Part shown: positions 1 through 8,469 of the stretch, piece by piece
How the letters are laid out: each line of letters opens with the position of its first letter
Numbering within the stretch: position 1 is the first letter of the stretch
Source of the DNA: Bradyrhizobium sp. 195
GTDB lineage: Bacteria > Pseudomonadota > Alphaproteobacteria > Rhizobiales > Xanthobacteraceae
DNA: 64,000 bases
NCBI RefSeq assembly: GCF_023101665.1
Contig: NZ_CP082161.1
Location: 8,166,501 to 8,230,500, forward strand
Direction: 5' to 3'
Translations under genes and position numbers: made by a program
The notes under the pieces: generated by a model
What the model was told of the DNA's origin: nothing
Databases searched by the model: none
Seen by the model: the letters and a program-made list of their open reading frames with translations, nothing else

Positions 1-573
1 CGTGGTCCCGTCCCGGGCGGCGTATGCGATCAGAACGTTGTCGGATGGTTCGGTCGGCGCGAGTCCGCGCGCCACTGCCCTGGTGCTGATGGAACGCTTC
101 ATCTTCGCCGCAAACGGGTTATTGCGGCACGCGTCGAGTATGACCAGGCCCAACTTCCGTGCCTTCGAAACCTGAAGGCTCACCGAACGTAGGCTGATGG
201 CCTCGCTTTCGATGTCGGTATCGCTCCGCAGCTCCGCGCTGATGGGAATCAGCCAGTTCTCGCCGCCAACCTCCAAGCCGTGCCCGGCGTAAAATACAAC
301 GGCGATGTCGGATCCCTCGGCAGAGCGGCCGAAGTCGACGACGGCCTTCCTCATCTCTTGCGCGGTCGCGTTCTTGACCTGGGTGACCTTGAAATCCAGT
401 CGCTCCAGCGCGCGGCCGATGTCGGCCGCATCGCGGGTCGGGTTCGGCAGCTCAGGCACCTTCTCATAGGTGCCGTTACCGATGACAAGAGCGACCCGCG
501 ACTGCTGCGCGAGCGCCGACTGAGCGAACAAGAGCGACGTGACGAGAAAGACTGCAGCCCTAAAGTTACGCAT
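1..573 (-). CDS. Caspase-like (peptidase C14) secreted protein, C-terminus cut by window edge
   Basis: From the ATG at 571-573, 191 codons stay open to the window edge, so only the N-terminal part is visible. Residues 1-22 look like a Sec signal peptide (hydrophobic core, then ALAQQ). A caspase-like fold follows: VALVIGNGTYE at 27-37 is the first strand, FYAGHG carries the candidate catalytic His98, and LDACRNNPF carries the candidate Cys149. Both members of the dyad are present, so the enzyme could be active. Family members often carry Sel1, SH3 or other repeats after this domain, but that part is outside the window. The substrate cannot be inferred. I found no partner gene; the next gene, also on the minus strand, is metabolic and 148 bp away. 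Confidence 0.85.
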   Translation of the reverse strand, partial: MRNFRAAVFLVTSLLFAQSALAQQSRVALVIGNGTYEKVPELPNPTRDAADIGRALERLDFKVTQVKNATAQEMRKAVVDFGRSAEGSDIAVVFYAGHGLEVGGENWLIPISAELRSDTDIESEAISLRSVSLQVSKARKLGLVILDACRNNPFAAKMKRSISTRAVARGLAPTEPSDNVLIAYAARDGTT

Positions 574-721
574 CAATTGATTGCCCGGATAAAATACCGG
601 CAGCGAGGGTAGCACCGCTTTTTACAACCGCAATGAGAAAAGCGGAGCCCGAAAGATTTCGAGGGAATCGCCGCTCTCCGGACAAAACGGACGACTGTGT
701 CGATGTTGTTCGGCTCTGACC

Positions 722-1603
722 CTAACCCTTGCTCATCGCCGCGATCGCGTCCGCGATTGCGATCGTGCGCCGCGCCATGTCGGCGTGGAGCCGCTCGACC
801 ATCGCACCGTCGAGACGGATCGCGCCGCGCGAGGCGTTTTCCGGCAGTTCGAACGCGGCGATGATCTTTCGCGCGCGCGCGACTTCTTCTTCGGGAGGCG
901 TGAAGATCGCGTTGCAGGCGTCGATCTGCGATGGGTGGATCAGCGTCTTGCCGTCGAAACCGAGATCGCGGCCTTGCGCGCATTCGGTGGCAAAGCCGTC
1001 GGAATTGGCGATGTCGCTGTAGGGGCCATCGAGAATTTCGAGGCCATGAGCGCGCGTCGCCAGGATGCAATGCGTGATCATCGGGATCATCGCGGCGCGG
1101 CCGGGCAGCATCCGGATCCGCGTCTCGCGCGAAATGTCGTTCGGGCCGAACACGAAGCCTGAGAGGCGCCTCGATGGATCACGCCCGGCGGCAGCCAGTT
1201 CCTCCGCATGCAGCACGGCGCGCGCGGTCTCGATCATGGCCCAGACCTTCACGGTCGCCGCCGCGCCAAGCTCGGCGAGGCGCCGGCCGATGACGTCGAG
1301 ATCTTCGATGCTTGAAACTTTCGGAACCAGGATGCCATCCGGCGAAGCCTTGGCGGCCATCGCGAGGTCATCGGCCCACCACGGCGTGTCGAGGCCGTTG
1401 GTCCGGATCAGGATTTCACGCCTGCCAAAACCCTTGGCCGCAATCGCAGCGGCGATGCCATCGCGCGCGACCGCCTTGGCGTCGGGGGCGACGGAATCCT
1501 CGAGATCAAGGATCAAGCCGTCGGCGGCAAGATTGCGCGCCTTTTCCAGCGCGCGGGGGTTGGAGCCGGGCATGAACAGATGGCTGCGGCGCGGGCGGGT
1601 CAT
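722..1603 (-). CDS. HpcH/HpaI aldolase, CitE-like CoA-ester lyase
   Basis: A 293-residue TIM-barrel protein of the citrate lyase beta / malyl-CoA lyase family. The N-terminal motif RRSHLFMPGSNPRALEKA and the metal-site segment LILDLEDSVAPDAK near residues 30-45 are typical, as is the RTNGLDTPWW segment. Members cleave or form CoA thioesters such as (3S)-malyl-CoA, citramalyl-CoA or beta-methylmalyl-CoA; the exact substrate cannot be told from the sequence. The frame is open 18 codons further upstream, but the family N-terminus begins at MTRPRRSHLF, so the ATG at 1601-1603 was chosen. It is divergent from the carbonic anhydrase gene, with about 110 bp between starts. Confidence 0.85.
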   Translation of the reverse strand: MTRPRRSHLFMPGSNPRALEKARNLAADGLILDLEDSVAPDAKAVARDGIAAAIAAKGFGRREILIRTNGLDTPWWADDLAMAAKASPDGILVPKVSSIEDLDVIGRRLAELGAAATVKVWAMIETARAVLHAEELAAAGRDPSRRLSGFVFGPNDISRETRIRMLPGRAAMIPMITHCILATRAHGLEILDGPYSDIANSDGFATECAQGRDLGFDGKTLIHPSQIDACNAIFTPPEEEVARARKIIAAFELPENASRGAIRLDGAMVERLHADMARRTIAIADAIAAMSKG

Positions 1604-1715
1604 GCAAGCGTTCCTTCCGGTTTCCTCAAACGGGCTCTTGACCGGAGGCGATAGCACCTGGCCTGCCTATTCGAAAGGCTTGTTCGCCCCGACGGTATAT
1701 GTTTAGGCATAGGCC

Positions 1716-2381
1716 ATGATCGTATTCCCAGAGCATTTGCTGGAAGGCTACAGGGCCTTCGCCACCCAGCGGCTGCCGACCGAGCAGAACCGCTACCGCG
1801 AACTCTCGGTGAAGGGGCAGTCGCCCCCGGTGATGGTGATCGGGTGCTGCGACAGCCGCGTCTCGCCCGAGGTGATCTTCGACGTCGGTCCGGGCGAGTT
1901 GTTCGTGGTCCGCAACATCGCCAATCTGGTGCCGACCTATCAGCCCGACGAGAACGCACATGGCGTCTCGGCCGCACTCGAATATGCCGTGACGGTGTTG
2001 AAGGTGAAGCACATCGTGGTACTCGGCCACGCGCAATGCGGCGGCATCCGTGCCTTCGTCGACAAGATCGAGCCGCTCACGCCGGGCGACTTCATCGGCA
2101 AATGGATGCAGATGTTCATCAAGCCGGGCGAGGTGGTCGAGCAGCGCGAGCACGAAACGATGGCGCAGTTCGTCGAGCGCATCGAGAAGGCCGCGGTGTT
2201 CCGCAGCCTCGAAAACCTGATGACCTTCCCGTTCGTGCGCAAGGCCGTGGAGAGCGGCCAGATGCAGACCCACGGCGCCTATTTCGGCGTCGCGGAGGGA
2301 TCGCTGTTCGTGCTGGACAAGGCGAGCAAGGAATTTCGGAACGCGCGAAGTGTGGAGCAGGCCCCTCGCGGCTCGGCTTGA
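1716..2381 (+). CDS. Beta-class carbonic anhydrase
   Basis: A 221-residue zinc enzyme that interconverts CO2 and bicarbonate in the cytoplasm. The zinc ligands are visible: Cys44 with the Asp46-Arg48 dyad in CCDSR, then His105 and Cys108 in GHAQCGG. Length and motif spacing match bacterial beta-carbonic anhydrases of the Can/CynT type. There is no signal peptide. It is transcribed alone, divergently from the CoA-ester lyase, and is followed 5 bp later by a 90-bp palindromic repeat. Supplying bicarbonate to carboxylases is the likely role, but nothing nearby ties it to a particular pathway. Confidence 0.93.
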   Translation: MIVFPEHLLEGYRAFATQRLPTEQNRYRELSVKGQSPPVMVIGCCDSRVSPEVIFDVGPGELFVVRNIANLVPTYQPDENAHGVSAALEYAVTVLKVKHIVVLGHAQCGGIRAFVDKIEPLTPGDFIGKWMQMFIKPGEVVEQREHETMAQFVERIEKAAVFRSLENLMTFPFVRKAVESGQMQTHGAYFGVAEGSLFVLDKASKEFRNARSVEQAPRGSA

Positions 2382-2385
2382 ATTC

Positions 2386-2475
2386 GTAGGGTGGGCAAAG
2401 CGAAGCGTGCCCACCATTCGTTCGTAATCATGAAGAGATGGTGGGCACGGCGCTTTGCGCCTTTGCCCACCCTAC
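2386..2475. repeat. Intergenic palindromic repeat, family A copy 1
   Basis: A 90-bp element bounded by inverted ends GTAGGGTGGGCAAAG and CTTTGCCCACCCTAC. Each half is itself a hairpin: one carries GCGAAGC and the other GGCGC...GCGCC between the GTGGGCA blocks, so the element has a direction. This copy starts with the GCGAAGC-type end. It lies between the convergent carbonic anhydrase and asd genes. Similar copies occur at 5037, 5818, 8371, 10846 and 49466. Confidence 0.9.
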
Positions 2476-2485
2476 GGCAGCGGAG

Positions 2486-3520
2486 TTACGCCGCCTGCTT
2501 CTTCGCGCTGATCAGCTTGCGGTTGATCAGCACTTCCGCGATCTGGATCGCATTCAGCGCGGCGCCCTTGCGCAGGTTGTCCGACACGCACCACAGCACG
2601 AGGCCGTTCTCCACCGTCGCGTCCTCGCGGATGCGGCTGATATACGTCGCGTCCTCGCCGGCGGCTTCATACGGCGTGGCGTAGCCGCCGGGCTCCTGCT
2701 TGTCGATGACGAGGCAGCCGGGCGCCTTGCGCAGGATGTCGCGGGCTTCGTCCGCGCTGATCGGATTCTCGAACTCGATGTTGACGGCCTCGGAGTGACC
2801 GACGAAGACGGGCACGCGCACGCAGGTGGCGGAGAGCTTGATCTTGGGATCAAGAATCTTCTTGGTCTCCGCCATCATCTTCCACTCTTCCTTGGTGTAG
2901 CCGTCCTCCATGAAGACGTCGATGTGGGGGATGACGTTGAAGGCGATGCGCTTGGGGAATTTCTTCGCGATCAGCTCGTCATTGGTGTAGACGGCCTTGG
3001 TCTGCGAGAACAACTCGTCCATGCCGTCCTTGCCGGCGCCCGACACCGATTGATAGGTCGAGACCACCACGCGCTTGATGGTCGCCTTCTCGTGCAACGG
3101 CTTCAGCGCGACCACGAGCTGCGCGGTCGAGCAGTTCGGATTGGCGATGATGTTCTTCTTCTTGAAGCCTTCGGTCGCGCCTGCGTTCACCTCCGGCACG
3201 ATCAACGGCACGTCGGGGTCCATGCGCCAGGCCGAGGAATTGTCGATCACGACGGCGCCGGCGGCGCCGATCTTCGGCGACCATTCCTTCGACACCTCGC
3301 CGCCCGCCGACATCAGGCAGATGTCGACGTCGGAGAAGTCATAGTGCTCGAGCGCCTTGCACTTCAGGGTGCGGTCGCCATAGGAGACCTCGACGCCGAC
3401 GCTGCGGCGTGACGCCAGGGCCACGACCTCGTCCGCCGGGAATTTGCGCTCATCCAGAATGTTGAGCATTTCCCGTCCGACATTGCCGGTCGCGCCGACG
3501 ACTGCGACTTTGTAACCCAT
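2486..3520 (-). CDS. asd: Aspartate-semialdehyde dehydrogenase
   Basis: A 344-residue NADPH-dependent enzyme that reduces L-aspartyl-4-phosphate to L-aspartate-4-semialdehyde, the branch point to lysine/diaminopimelate, threonine and methionine. The N-terminal Rossmann loop VAVVGATGNVGREML and the catalytic motif NPNCST (Cys130) are intact, and length matches the family. An upstream GGAGAG sits about six bases before the ATG at 3518-3520. It appears monocistronic: the next minus-strand gene upstream is more than 1.6 kb away, and a palindromic repeat lies just beyond its 3-prime end. Confidence 0.97.
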   Translation of the reverse strand: MGYKVAVVGATGNVGREMLNILDERKFPADEVVALASRRSVGVEVSYGDRTLKCKALEHYDFSDVDICLMSAGGEVSKEWSPKIGAAGAVVIDNSSAWRMDPDVPLIVPEVNAGATEGFKKKNIIANPNCSTAQLVVALKPLHEKATIKRVVVSTYQSVSGAGKDGMDELFSQTKAVYTNDELIAKKFPKRIAFNVIPHIDVFMEDGYTKEEWKMMAETKKILDPKIKLSATCVRVPVFVGHSEAVNIEFENPISADEARDILRKAPGCLVIDKQEPGGYATPYEAAGEDATYISRIREDATVENGLVLWCVSDNLRKGAALNAIQIAEVLINRKLISAKKQAA

Positions 3521-3636
3521 CGTTCACTCTCCGATGAAAAAGCCCGTTCCTGAAGCTGACGCTTAAACAGGAAGAGCAGCGCTTCTATGCGAGAACCGGC
3601 CTCAAGACAACGTTGGACCATGCCTTAGGGACGTGG

Positions 3637-4422
3637 ATGCAGTCGCCTGAGGCCAGCACGGCCGTTAGCCCCACCCAGATCCATCTGGCGCTTGCAGCCT
3701 TCGCCGACGAGGTCGTCGGCACGCTCGCGCGCCTGTTCGCTTATGTGGGGGCACTCGCCCTGCTTTGCATCCTCGGCCTTGCCGCGCTCGGCCAGCTGCC
3801 TGATTGGCGCGACAATGAGCCGGCGCCGAGGCCGGGCTGGAGCGTGGCCGACCGCTCACGTCCGGGCTTCGCCCTCAGCAAGCTCGATTCATCAGAAAAA
3901 ACAGTCTCTTACACCATCCTCAGGCATCCCGAAGGCGGCCGCAGGGACGTCATGCGCTGGACCGGCGACGCTGACCAGGTTCTGGCCGAGCTCGATATTT
4001 ACCGGGAAGGCGGCGAATTCGACGTCACACGTCCGGCAACCGCGGACCTCGCCGCCCAGATGGGCCTGGGCGCGGCCAGCGCGCTCGAGCAAGCCGGGCT
4101 GATCGGGACCAAATTCGGCCCCGTCGCCCTGTTCCGGCCGGTCGCAGCGGAGGGAGCGCGGGCATGCCTCGGCTACCTCAAGCGCAGCGAGGAGCCCGCG
4201 CTGCAAATCTCCGGCTTCTCCTGCCAGGGCGACACCCTGCCCGCCCAGCGCGCGGCCATCGCCTGTACGCTCAACCGGCTGACGCTGCTGACCTCGGGCA
4301 ACGAGCCGAAGCTGGCGGACCTGTTCGCCCATGCCGAGCTGAAGCGCCGTGCTTGCGACCTCGCGGGCTCACCGGACTGGCTGCTGGGCGCCGCGAACGC
4401 TCAATTGCGCGGGGCGCTGTAG
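3637..4422 (+). CDS. Unrecognised protein with one N-terminal membrane segment
   Basis: I do not recognise this family. The 261-residue product has a short cytoplasmic N-terminus, one hydrophobic segment around residues 30-50 (LFAYVGALALLCILGLAALG), then a soluble, probably periplasmic, domain with a few cysteines (in ARACLGYL, SGFSCQG, AIACTL and RRACDLAG) that could form disulfides. The frame is open from a TTG at 3613, but the ATG at 3637 has AGGG six bases upstream and is preferred. It is divergent from asd, about 116 bp apart, and stands alone. Confidence 0.75.
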   Translation: MQSPEASTAVSPTQIHLALAAFADEVVGTLARLFAYVGALALLCILGLAALGQLPDWRDNEPAPRPGWSVADRSRPGFALSKLDSSEKTVSYTILRHPEGGRRDVMRWTGDADQVLAELDIYREGGEFDVTRPATADLAAQMGLGAASALEQAGLIGTKFGPVALFRPVAAEGARACLGYLKRSEEPALQISGFSCQGDTLPAQRAAIACTLNRLTLLTSGNEPKLADLFAHAELKRRACDLAGSPDWLLGAANAQLRGAL

Positions 4423-4578
4423 TCCGCACCAGCCTCAAGTGGCTGGTATTGATGCAACTTTTGCCGGCGCGCACGATTATTCCGAGCTGGTGTGACCCAA
4501 TAGACCTAGTTGCGCTCACCCCGGCCGGGCTAGTATGGGGTGTGATCGACTGGCGGTGCGCCGCTTGAAGGGGACGTG

Positions 4579-4968
4579 ATGAGCTCGAAATTCTCTGCCA
4601 AATTGGCGACCTTGTTTGCAGCGGGCGCCGTGATTGCCATGTCCTCTGTCATCGGTTTGGCGACGCCGGCCTCGGCCGACAACAAGACCAAACGCTATGA
4701 CGAGCGCGGCCGGCACTATTACGGCCCGAGCGGTCCCAACTCCGTGTACCAGCAGGGCCGCACCCGCATCTATGTCAGCAAGCGCTCCTGGCTCGACGGC
4801 GGCACCGAGGTCAATCCGGGCGACCGCAAGTTCTCCGACTACGCCTTCCCGCCGGCCGTGGGCTATCCGTCCTTCGCCCGCGAGAATCTCAACCGCCCGA
4901 TCGACCGCCAGCCGCTCTCGCCGCCGCAGGATGTCGGCGGCTACCCGCAGAATTTCCCGCTGTACTGA
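4579..4968 (+). CDS. Small secreted protein of unknown function
   Basis: A 129-residue protein with a clear N-terminal signal peptide (positively charged start, hydrophobic core, cleavage near ATPASAD, about residue 35). The mature part is rich in Tyr, Arg and Pro (YDERGRHYYGPSG, YVSKRSWLDGG, then a Pro-rich C-terminus) and has no cysteines, so an envelope or periplasmic location is likely. GAAGGGGA precedes the ATG at 4579; the overlapping GTG at 4576 is too close to that site. It is followed by a strong hairpin at 4993-5018. No family recognised. Confidence 0.75.
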   Translation: MSSKFSAKLATLFAAGAVIAMSSVIGLATPASADNKTKRYDERGRHYYGPSGPNSVYQQGRTRIYVSKRSWLDGGTEVNPGDRKFSDYAFPPAVGYPSFARENLNRPIDRQPLSPPQDVGGYPQNFPLY

Positions 4969-4992
4969 GGCGGACGAGGCTACTCGAATCAA

Positions 4993-5018
4993 AATGGCCG
5001 GGCTCACGCCCGGCCATT
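4993..5018. terminator. Strong hairpin, likely bidirectional terminator
   Basis: A perfect 11-bp stem AATGGCCGGGC / GCCCGGCCATT with a four-base loop. It lies 24 bp after the stop of the secreted-protein gene. Read on the minus strand, the stem runs into TTTT, so it may also stop transcription coming from the acetyltransferase gene. Confidence 0.7.
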
Positions 5019-5036
5019 CTCGTTTCGAGAGGTGCC

Positions 5037-5126
5037 GTAGGGTGGGCAAAGGCGCTCTTGCGCCGTGCCCACCATCTCCCTCGATCGCGAAAAATGCGTG
5101 GGCACGCTTCGCTTTGCCCACCCTAC
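5037..5126. repeat. Intergenic palindromic repeat, family A copy 2
   Basis: 90 bp, bounded by GTAGGGTGGGCAAAG and CTTTGCCCACCCTAC. This copy is in the opposite orientation to copy 1: the GGCGC-type end comes first and the GCTTCGC-type end last. It lies between the convergent small secreted-protein gene and acetyltransferase gene. Confidence 0.9.
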
Positions 5127-5154
5127 GATTCCTGTTGTTTGTGCGAGAGCCGCT

Positions 5155-5793
5155 TTACGAATTCGCTGCCGGGTCGTAGCGCCGGCAAAATTCGTCGATC
5201 GCCTCGGAGCGAAAATCGCCGAGGCGCTCGAAGATGAGCGCATCCGGCCAATCCCACCAGGCGATGCGGCGCAGGCTTGCCGCAACGGACTCGTCGAAGC
5301 GCTTGCGGATCGCACGCGCCGGAACGCCGCCGACGATGGTGTAGGGTTCGACATCACGGCTGACGACCGCGCCCGCGCCGATCACCGCACCGTCGCCGAC
5401 GGTGACACCTGGCAGCACGATCGCGGCGTGGCCGATCCAAACGTCGTTGCCGACGGTCACGCGGTCGCCGCGGCGGTCTGCGAAGAAGTCGCGGTCGCGC
5501 GTCACGCTCGCCTCGTAATATTCCGGGACATAGGTGAAGCGATGTTGCGACGGCCGGCCCATCGGATGGTTCGGCGCGCCGATCCGCACCGAATTGGCGA
5601 TCGCCGTGAACTTGCCGATGGCGGCGTCGGCGACCTCGCAATTCTCGCCGAGATAGGAGTAGTCGCCGAGCGAGGCATATTCGATGCGGGTATGGCTAAG
5701 GATCTCGCAGCGGCGCCCGATCTGCGCCTCGCGCAAGCGCGCCGTTTCATGGATGAATGTTTCCGCGACCTTGGGGCGGGGTGAGGCATCCAT
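5155..5793 (-). CDS. Left-handed beta-helix acetyltransferase (CatB/xenobiotic type)
   Basis: A 212-residue hexapeptide-repeat protein. Repeats of the [LIV]-G-x4 type run from residue 20 to 75, then the loop [14 protein letters not shown] holds the likely catalytic His, and a second repeat block ([19 protein letters not shown]... [11 protein letters not shown]) ends in the acetyl-CoA-binding [14 protein letters not shown]. This is the CatB/Vat-like arrangement; it also resembles the hexapeptide transferases found with phosphonate-utilisation genes, though no phn genes are nearby. The acceptor substrate is unknown. It stands alone, flanked by family A repeats on both sides. Confidence 0.85.
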   Translation of the reverse strand: MDASPRPKVAETFIHETARLREAQIGRRCEILSHTRIEYASLGDYSYLGENCEVADAAIGKFTAIANSVRIGAPNHPMGRPSQHRFTYVPEYYEASVTRDRDFFADRRGDRVTVGNDVWIGHAAIVLPGVTVGDGAVIGAGAVVSRDVEPYTIVGGVPARAIRKRFDESVAASLRRIAWWDWPDALIFERLGDFRSEAIDEFCRRYDPAANS

Positions 5794-5817
5794 GAAGTAA
5801 CTCCGAGAGCAGGTGCC

Positions 5818-5907
5818 GTAGGGTGGTCAAAGGCGCAACGCGCCGTGCCCACCATCTCTCTCTGATCACAACCGTTTGGTGGGCACGCTTCGCTTTGCCC
5901 ACCCTAC
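5818..5907. repeat. Intergenic palindromic repeat, family A copy 3
   Basis: 90 bp, in the same orientation as copy 2. The left end reads GTAGGGTGGTCAAAG, one base different from the consensus. It lies between leuB and the acetyltransferase gene, both on the minus strand. Confidence 0.9.
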
Positions 5908-5923
5908 GAGAGCGGTGCCCGCC

Positions 5924-7036
5924 TTAAGCGTGCAGCTTCTGCAATTCCTTCAGGATCGCCTCGCCCATCTGCGTGGTCGAGACGGCGGTGGCGCCCTCCG
6001 ACTTGATGTCGGCGGTGCGCAGGCCGCTGGCGAGCACCGCGGCGATCGCGGCGTCGACCTTGTCGGCCAGCGCGCCCATGTCGAAGGAATAGCGCAGCGC
6101 CATGCCGAAGGACGAGATCATCGCAATGGGATTGGCGAGGCCCTGGCCTGCGATGTCGGGCGCCGAGCCGTGCACGGGCTCATACAGCGCCTTGCGCTTC
6201 TTGCTCTTGACGTCGACCTCGCCGAGCGAGGCCGAGGGCAGCATGCCGAGCGATCCCGTCAGCATCGCCGCGATGTCGGACAGCATGTCGCCGAACAGAT
6301 TGTCGGTGACGATGACGTCGAACTGCTTCGGCCATTTCACCAGCATCATGCCGCCGGAATCGGCGAGCTGATGTTCGAGCGTGACATCGGGATATTCCCG
6401 CTTGTGGACCTGAGTCATGACCTCGTTCCAGAGCACGCCCGACTTCATGACGTTGCGCTTCTCCATCGACGTCACCTTGTTCTTGCGCTTCCTGGCAAGC
6501 TCGAAGGCGACGCGGCCGATGCGCTCGATCTCATAGGTGTCGTAGACCTGGGTATCGACAGCGCGCTTCTGGCCGTTGCCGAGATCGGTGATGGTCTTGG
6601 GCTCGCCGAAATAGACGCCGCCGGTGAGCTCGCGCACGATCATGATGTCGAGGCCCTCGACCGCCTCGCGCTTCAGGCTCGAGGCCTCGGCCAGCGCCGG
6701 GTAGCACACCGCGGGACGCAGGTTCGCGAACAAGGCGAGATCCTTGCGCAGGCGCAGCAGGCCGGCTTCCGGGCGCACCTCGTAAGGGACGGCATCCCAC
6801 TTCGGGCCGCCGACCGCACCGAAGATGATGGCGTCGGCGGCCAGCGCCTTGGCCATGTCGCCCTCGGAGATCGACACCTTGTGCGCGTCATAGGCGGAGC
6901 CCCCGACGAGGCCGCTATCCGTCTCGAACTTGGCGATCCCGGCCGAATTGAGCCAGTCGATCAGCCGCTTCACCTCGCCCATCACCTCGGGGCCGATACC
7001 GTCGCCGGGAAGCAGCAGCAGTTTGTGGGTCGCCAT
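5924..7036 (-). CDS. leuB: 3-isopropylmalate dehydrogenase
   Basis: A 370-residue beta-decarboxylating dehydrogenase that oxidises (2R,3S)-3-isopropylmalate with NAD+ in leucine synthesis. Characteristic segments are [14 protein letters not shown] at the N-terminus, the substrate-binding [13 protein letters not shown], and the metal/NAD site [15 protein letters not shown] followed by [21 protein letters not shown] ribosome-binding site precedes the ATG at 7034-7036. leuC and leuD are not in the window, so the pathway is split on the chromosome. Confidence 0.97.
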   Translation of the reverse strand: MATHKLLLLPGDGIGPEVMGEVKRLIDWLNSAGIAKFETDSGLVGGSAYDAHKVSISEGDMAKALAADAIIFGAVGGPKWDAVPYEVRPEAGLLRLRKDLALFANLRPAVCYPALAEASSLKREAVEGLDIMIVRELTGGVYFGEPKTITDLGNGQKRAVDTQVYDTYEIERIGRVAFELARKRKNKVTSMEKRNVMKSGVLWNEVMTQVHKREYPDVTLEHQLADSGGMMLVKWPKQFDVIVTDNLFGDMLSDIAAMLTGSLGMLPSASLGEVDVKSKKRKALYEPVHGSAPDIAGQGLANPIAMISSFGMALRYSFDMGALADKVDAAIAAVLASGLRTADIKSEGATAVSTTQMGEAILKELQKLHA

Positions 7037-7171
7037 GGTCGTTTCCTCTGAGATCGAATTTCGGCCGGAGTGCTAGAGCGGCGTTGCGCGCTTGGCAAGA
7101 CACCATTGCCGCCGCGCGGCTGTGCAAGGCGGGCGGGGCCTGCCACACTGCGATCCGCCGGAGTACCTCCC

Positions 7172-8362
7172 TTGCACGCCCCTGACCGCCCCCCGCTACA
7201 GGCACATCCCGCGCGGCTGATCCTGACCCTGTCGCTGGCCGCCACCGTCGGGCTCGGCATCGGCCGCTTTGCCTACGCCCTGGTGCTGCCGGACATGCGG
7301 GAGGACCTCGGCTGGTCCTACTCGGCGGCCGGATTCATGAACACCATCAATGCCGTCGGCTATCTCGTGGGCGCGCTCGTGGCGTCCCGCCTGATCCAGT
7401 GGGTCGGCTGGGCGGCGGCAATCCGCTTGGGAACTTTGGCCTGCGTCGCCGCACTCGCCACCTGCGCGCTGACGGGGAATTTCGTTGCGCTGAGCCTGGC
7501 GCGCCTGGTGCTGGGTCTCGGCGCCGCAGCCGGCTTCGTCGCCGGCGGCACGCTGGCTGCGACCATCGCCCAGTCACGCCCCGAGCGGGCCAATTTCCTG
7601 CTGAGCCTGTTCTATGCCGGGCCCGGCATCGGCATTCTGTCCTCGGGGGTGATCGCCCCGTTCACGCTGCAATATTTCGGCCCGGGCTCGTGGTGGATCG
7701 TCTGGTGGGCGCTGACGCTGCTGTCCGTCGCGATGACGATCCCGCTGTTCCTGATCCGCATCGAGAGCAGCGTCCGCTTCTCCGAAGGCGGTAACGGATC
7801 GTTCGCGATTCTGCCCGTGCTGATTTACCTCGCCGGCTATTTCCTGTTCGGCGCCGGCTACATCGCCTACATGACCTTCATGATCGCCTATGTGCGCGAC
7901 AGTGGCGGCGGGGCCGCGGCGCAGGCGGCGTTCTGGAGCCTGATCGGCCTGTCCGCCTTTGCAACGCCCTGGGCCTGGCGCGGCGTGCTGGCGCTCGATC
8001 GCGGCGGGCTTGCCACCGCCATCATCCTCGGCACCAACGCGCTGGGTGCGGCCCTGCCGATGCTCGGACATTCGCCGGCCTGGCTCGCGGTCTCCGCGCT
8101 GGTGTTCGGCGTCGCCTTCTTCGCCGTGGTCGGCTCGACCACCGCCTTCGTGCGCTTCAACTATCCGCCGGAGATGTGGCCGACCGCGATCGCGGCGATG
8201 ACGATCTCGTTCGGCGTCGGCCAGACGCTCGGCCCGATCGTGGTCGGCGCGATCACGGACGCGCTGGGGAGCTTGAGTTACGCGCTGAATGTATCGGCGG
8301 CGCTGCTGGCGCTGGGGGCTGCAGCGGCGCTTTGTCAGCGGAAGGTGGGGCCGGCCAGATAA
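7172..8362 (+). CDS. MFS transporter, YbfB/YjiJ type
   Basis: About 396 residues with some 12 hydrophobic segments. The first helix, LSLAATVGLGIGRFAYALVL, followed by PDMREDLGWSYSAAG, is typical of the YbfB/YjiJ branch of the major facilitator superfamily, whose substrates are mostly unknown. The frame runs back to a GTG at 7070, but the extra N-terminus is Arg/Pro-rich and unlike the family; a TTG at 7172 has GGAG about ten bases upstream and is preferred, with some doubt. Divergent from leuB. It may be an efflux pump; nothing nearby suggests the substrate. Confidence 0.8.
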   Translation: MHAPDRPPLQAHPARLILTLSLAATVGLGIGRFAYALVLPDMREDLGWSYSAAGFMNTINAVGYLVGALVASRLIQWVGWAAAIRLGTLACVAALATCALTGNFVALSLARLVLGLGAAAGFVAGGTLAATIAQSRPERANFLLSLFYAGPGIGILSSGVIAPFTLQYFGPGSWWIVWWALTLLSVAMTIPLFLIRIESSVRFSEGGNGSFAILPVLIYLAGYFLFGAGYIAYMTFMIAYVRDSGGGAAAQAAFWSLIGLSAFATPWAWRGVLALDRGGLATAIILGTNALGAALPMLGHSPAWLAVSALVFGVAFFAVVGSTTAFVRFNYPPEMWPTAIAAMTISFGVGQTLGPIVVGAITDALGSLSYALNVSAALLALGAAAALCQRKVGPAR

Positions 8363-8370
8363 CCGGTGCC

Positions 8371-8459
8371 GTAGGGTGGGCAAAGGCGCACAGCGCCGTG
8401 CCCACGTTTTCTTCATGACGGATGGAATGCGTGGGCACGCTTCGCTTTGCCCACCCTAC
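8371..8459. repeat. Intergenic palindromic repeat, family A copy 4
   Basis: 89 bp with GTAGGGTGGGCAAAG / CTTTGCCCACCCTAC ends, in the same orientation as copies 2 and 3. It fills the gap between the convergent MFS gene and the molybdenum oxidoreductase gene. Confidence 0.9.
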
Positions 8460-8469
8460 GGCAGCGCGG

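Noticed and set aside
617..647. Hairpin CCGCTTTT / AAAAGCGG as a terminator
   Set aside because: The T and A runs are inside the stem and no T-run follows on either strand; it lies in a promoter gap.
573..1070. Arg-rich minus-strand frame of 165 codons overlapping the CoA-ester lyase gene
   Set aside because: It is out of frame with the conserved CitE-like protein and shows only the Arg/Ala/Pro bias typical of shadow frames in GC-rich DNA.
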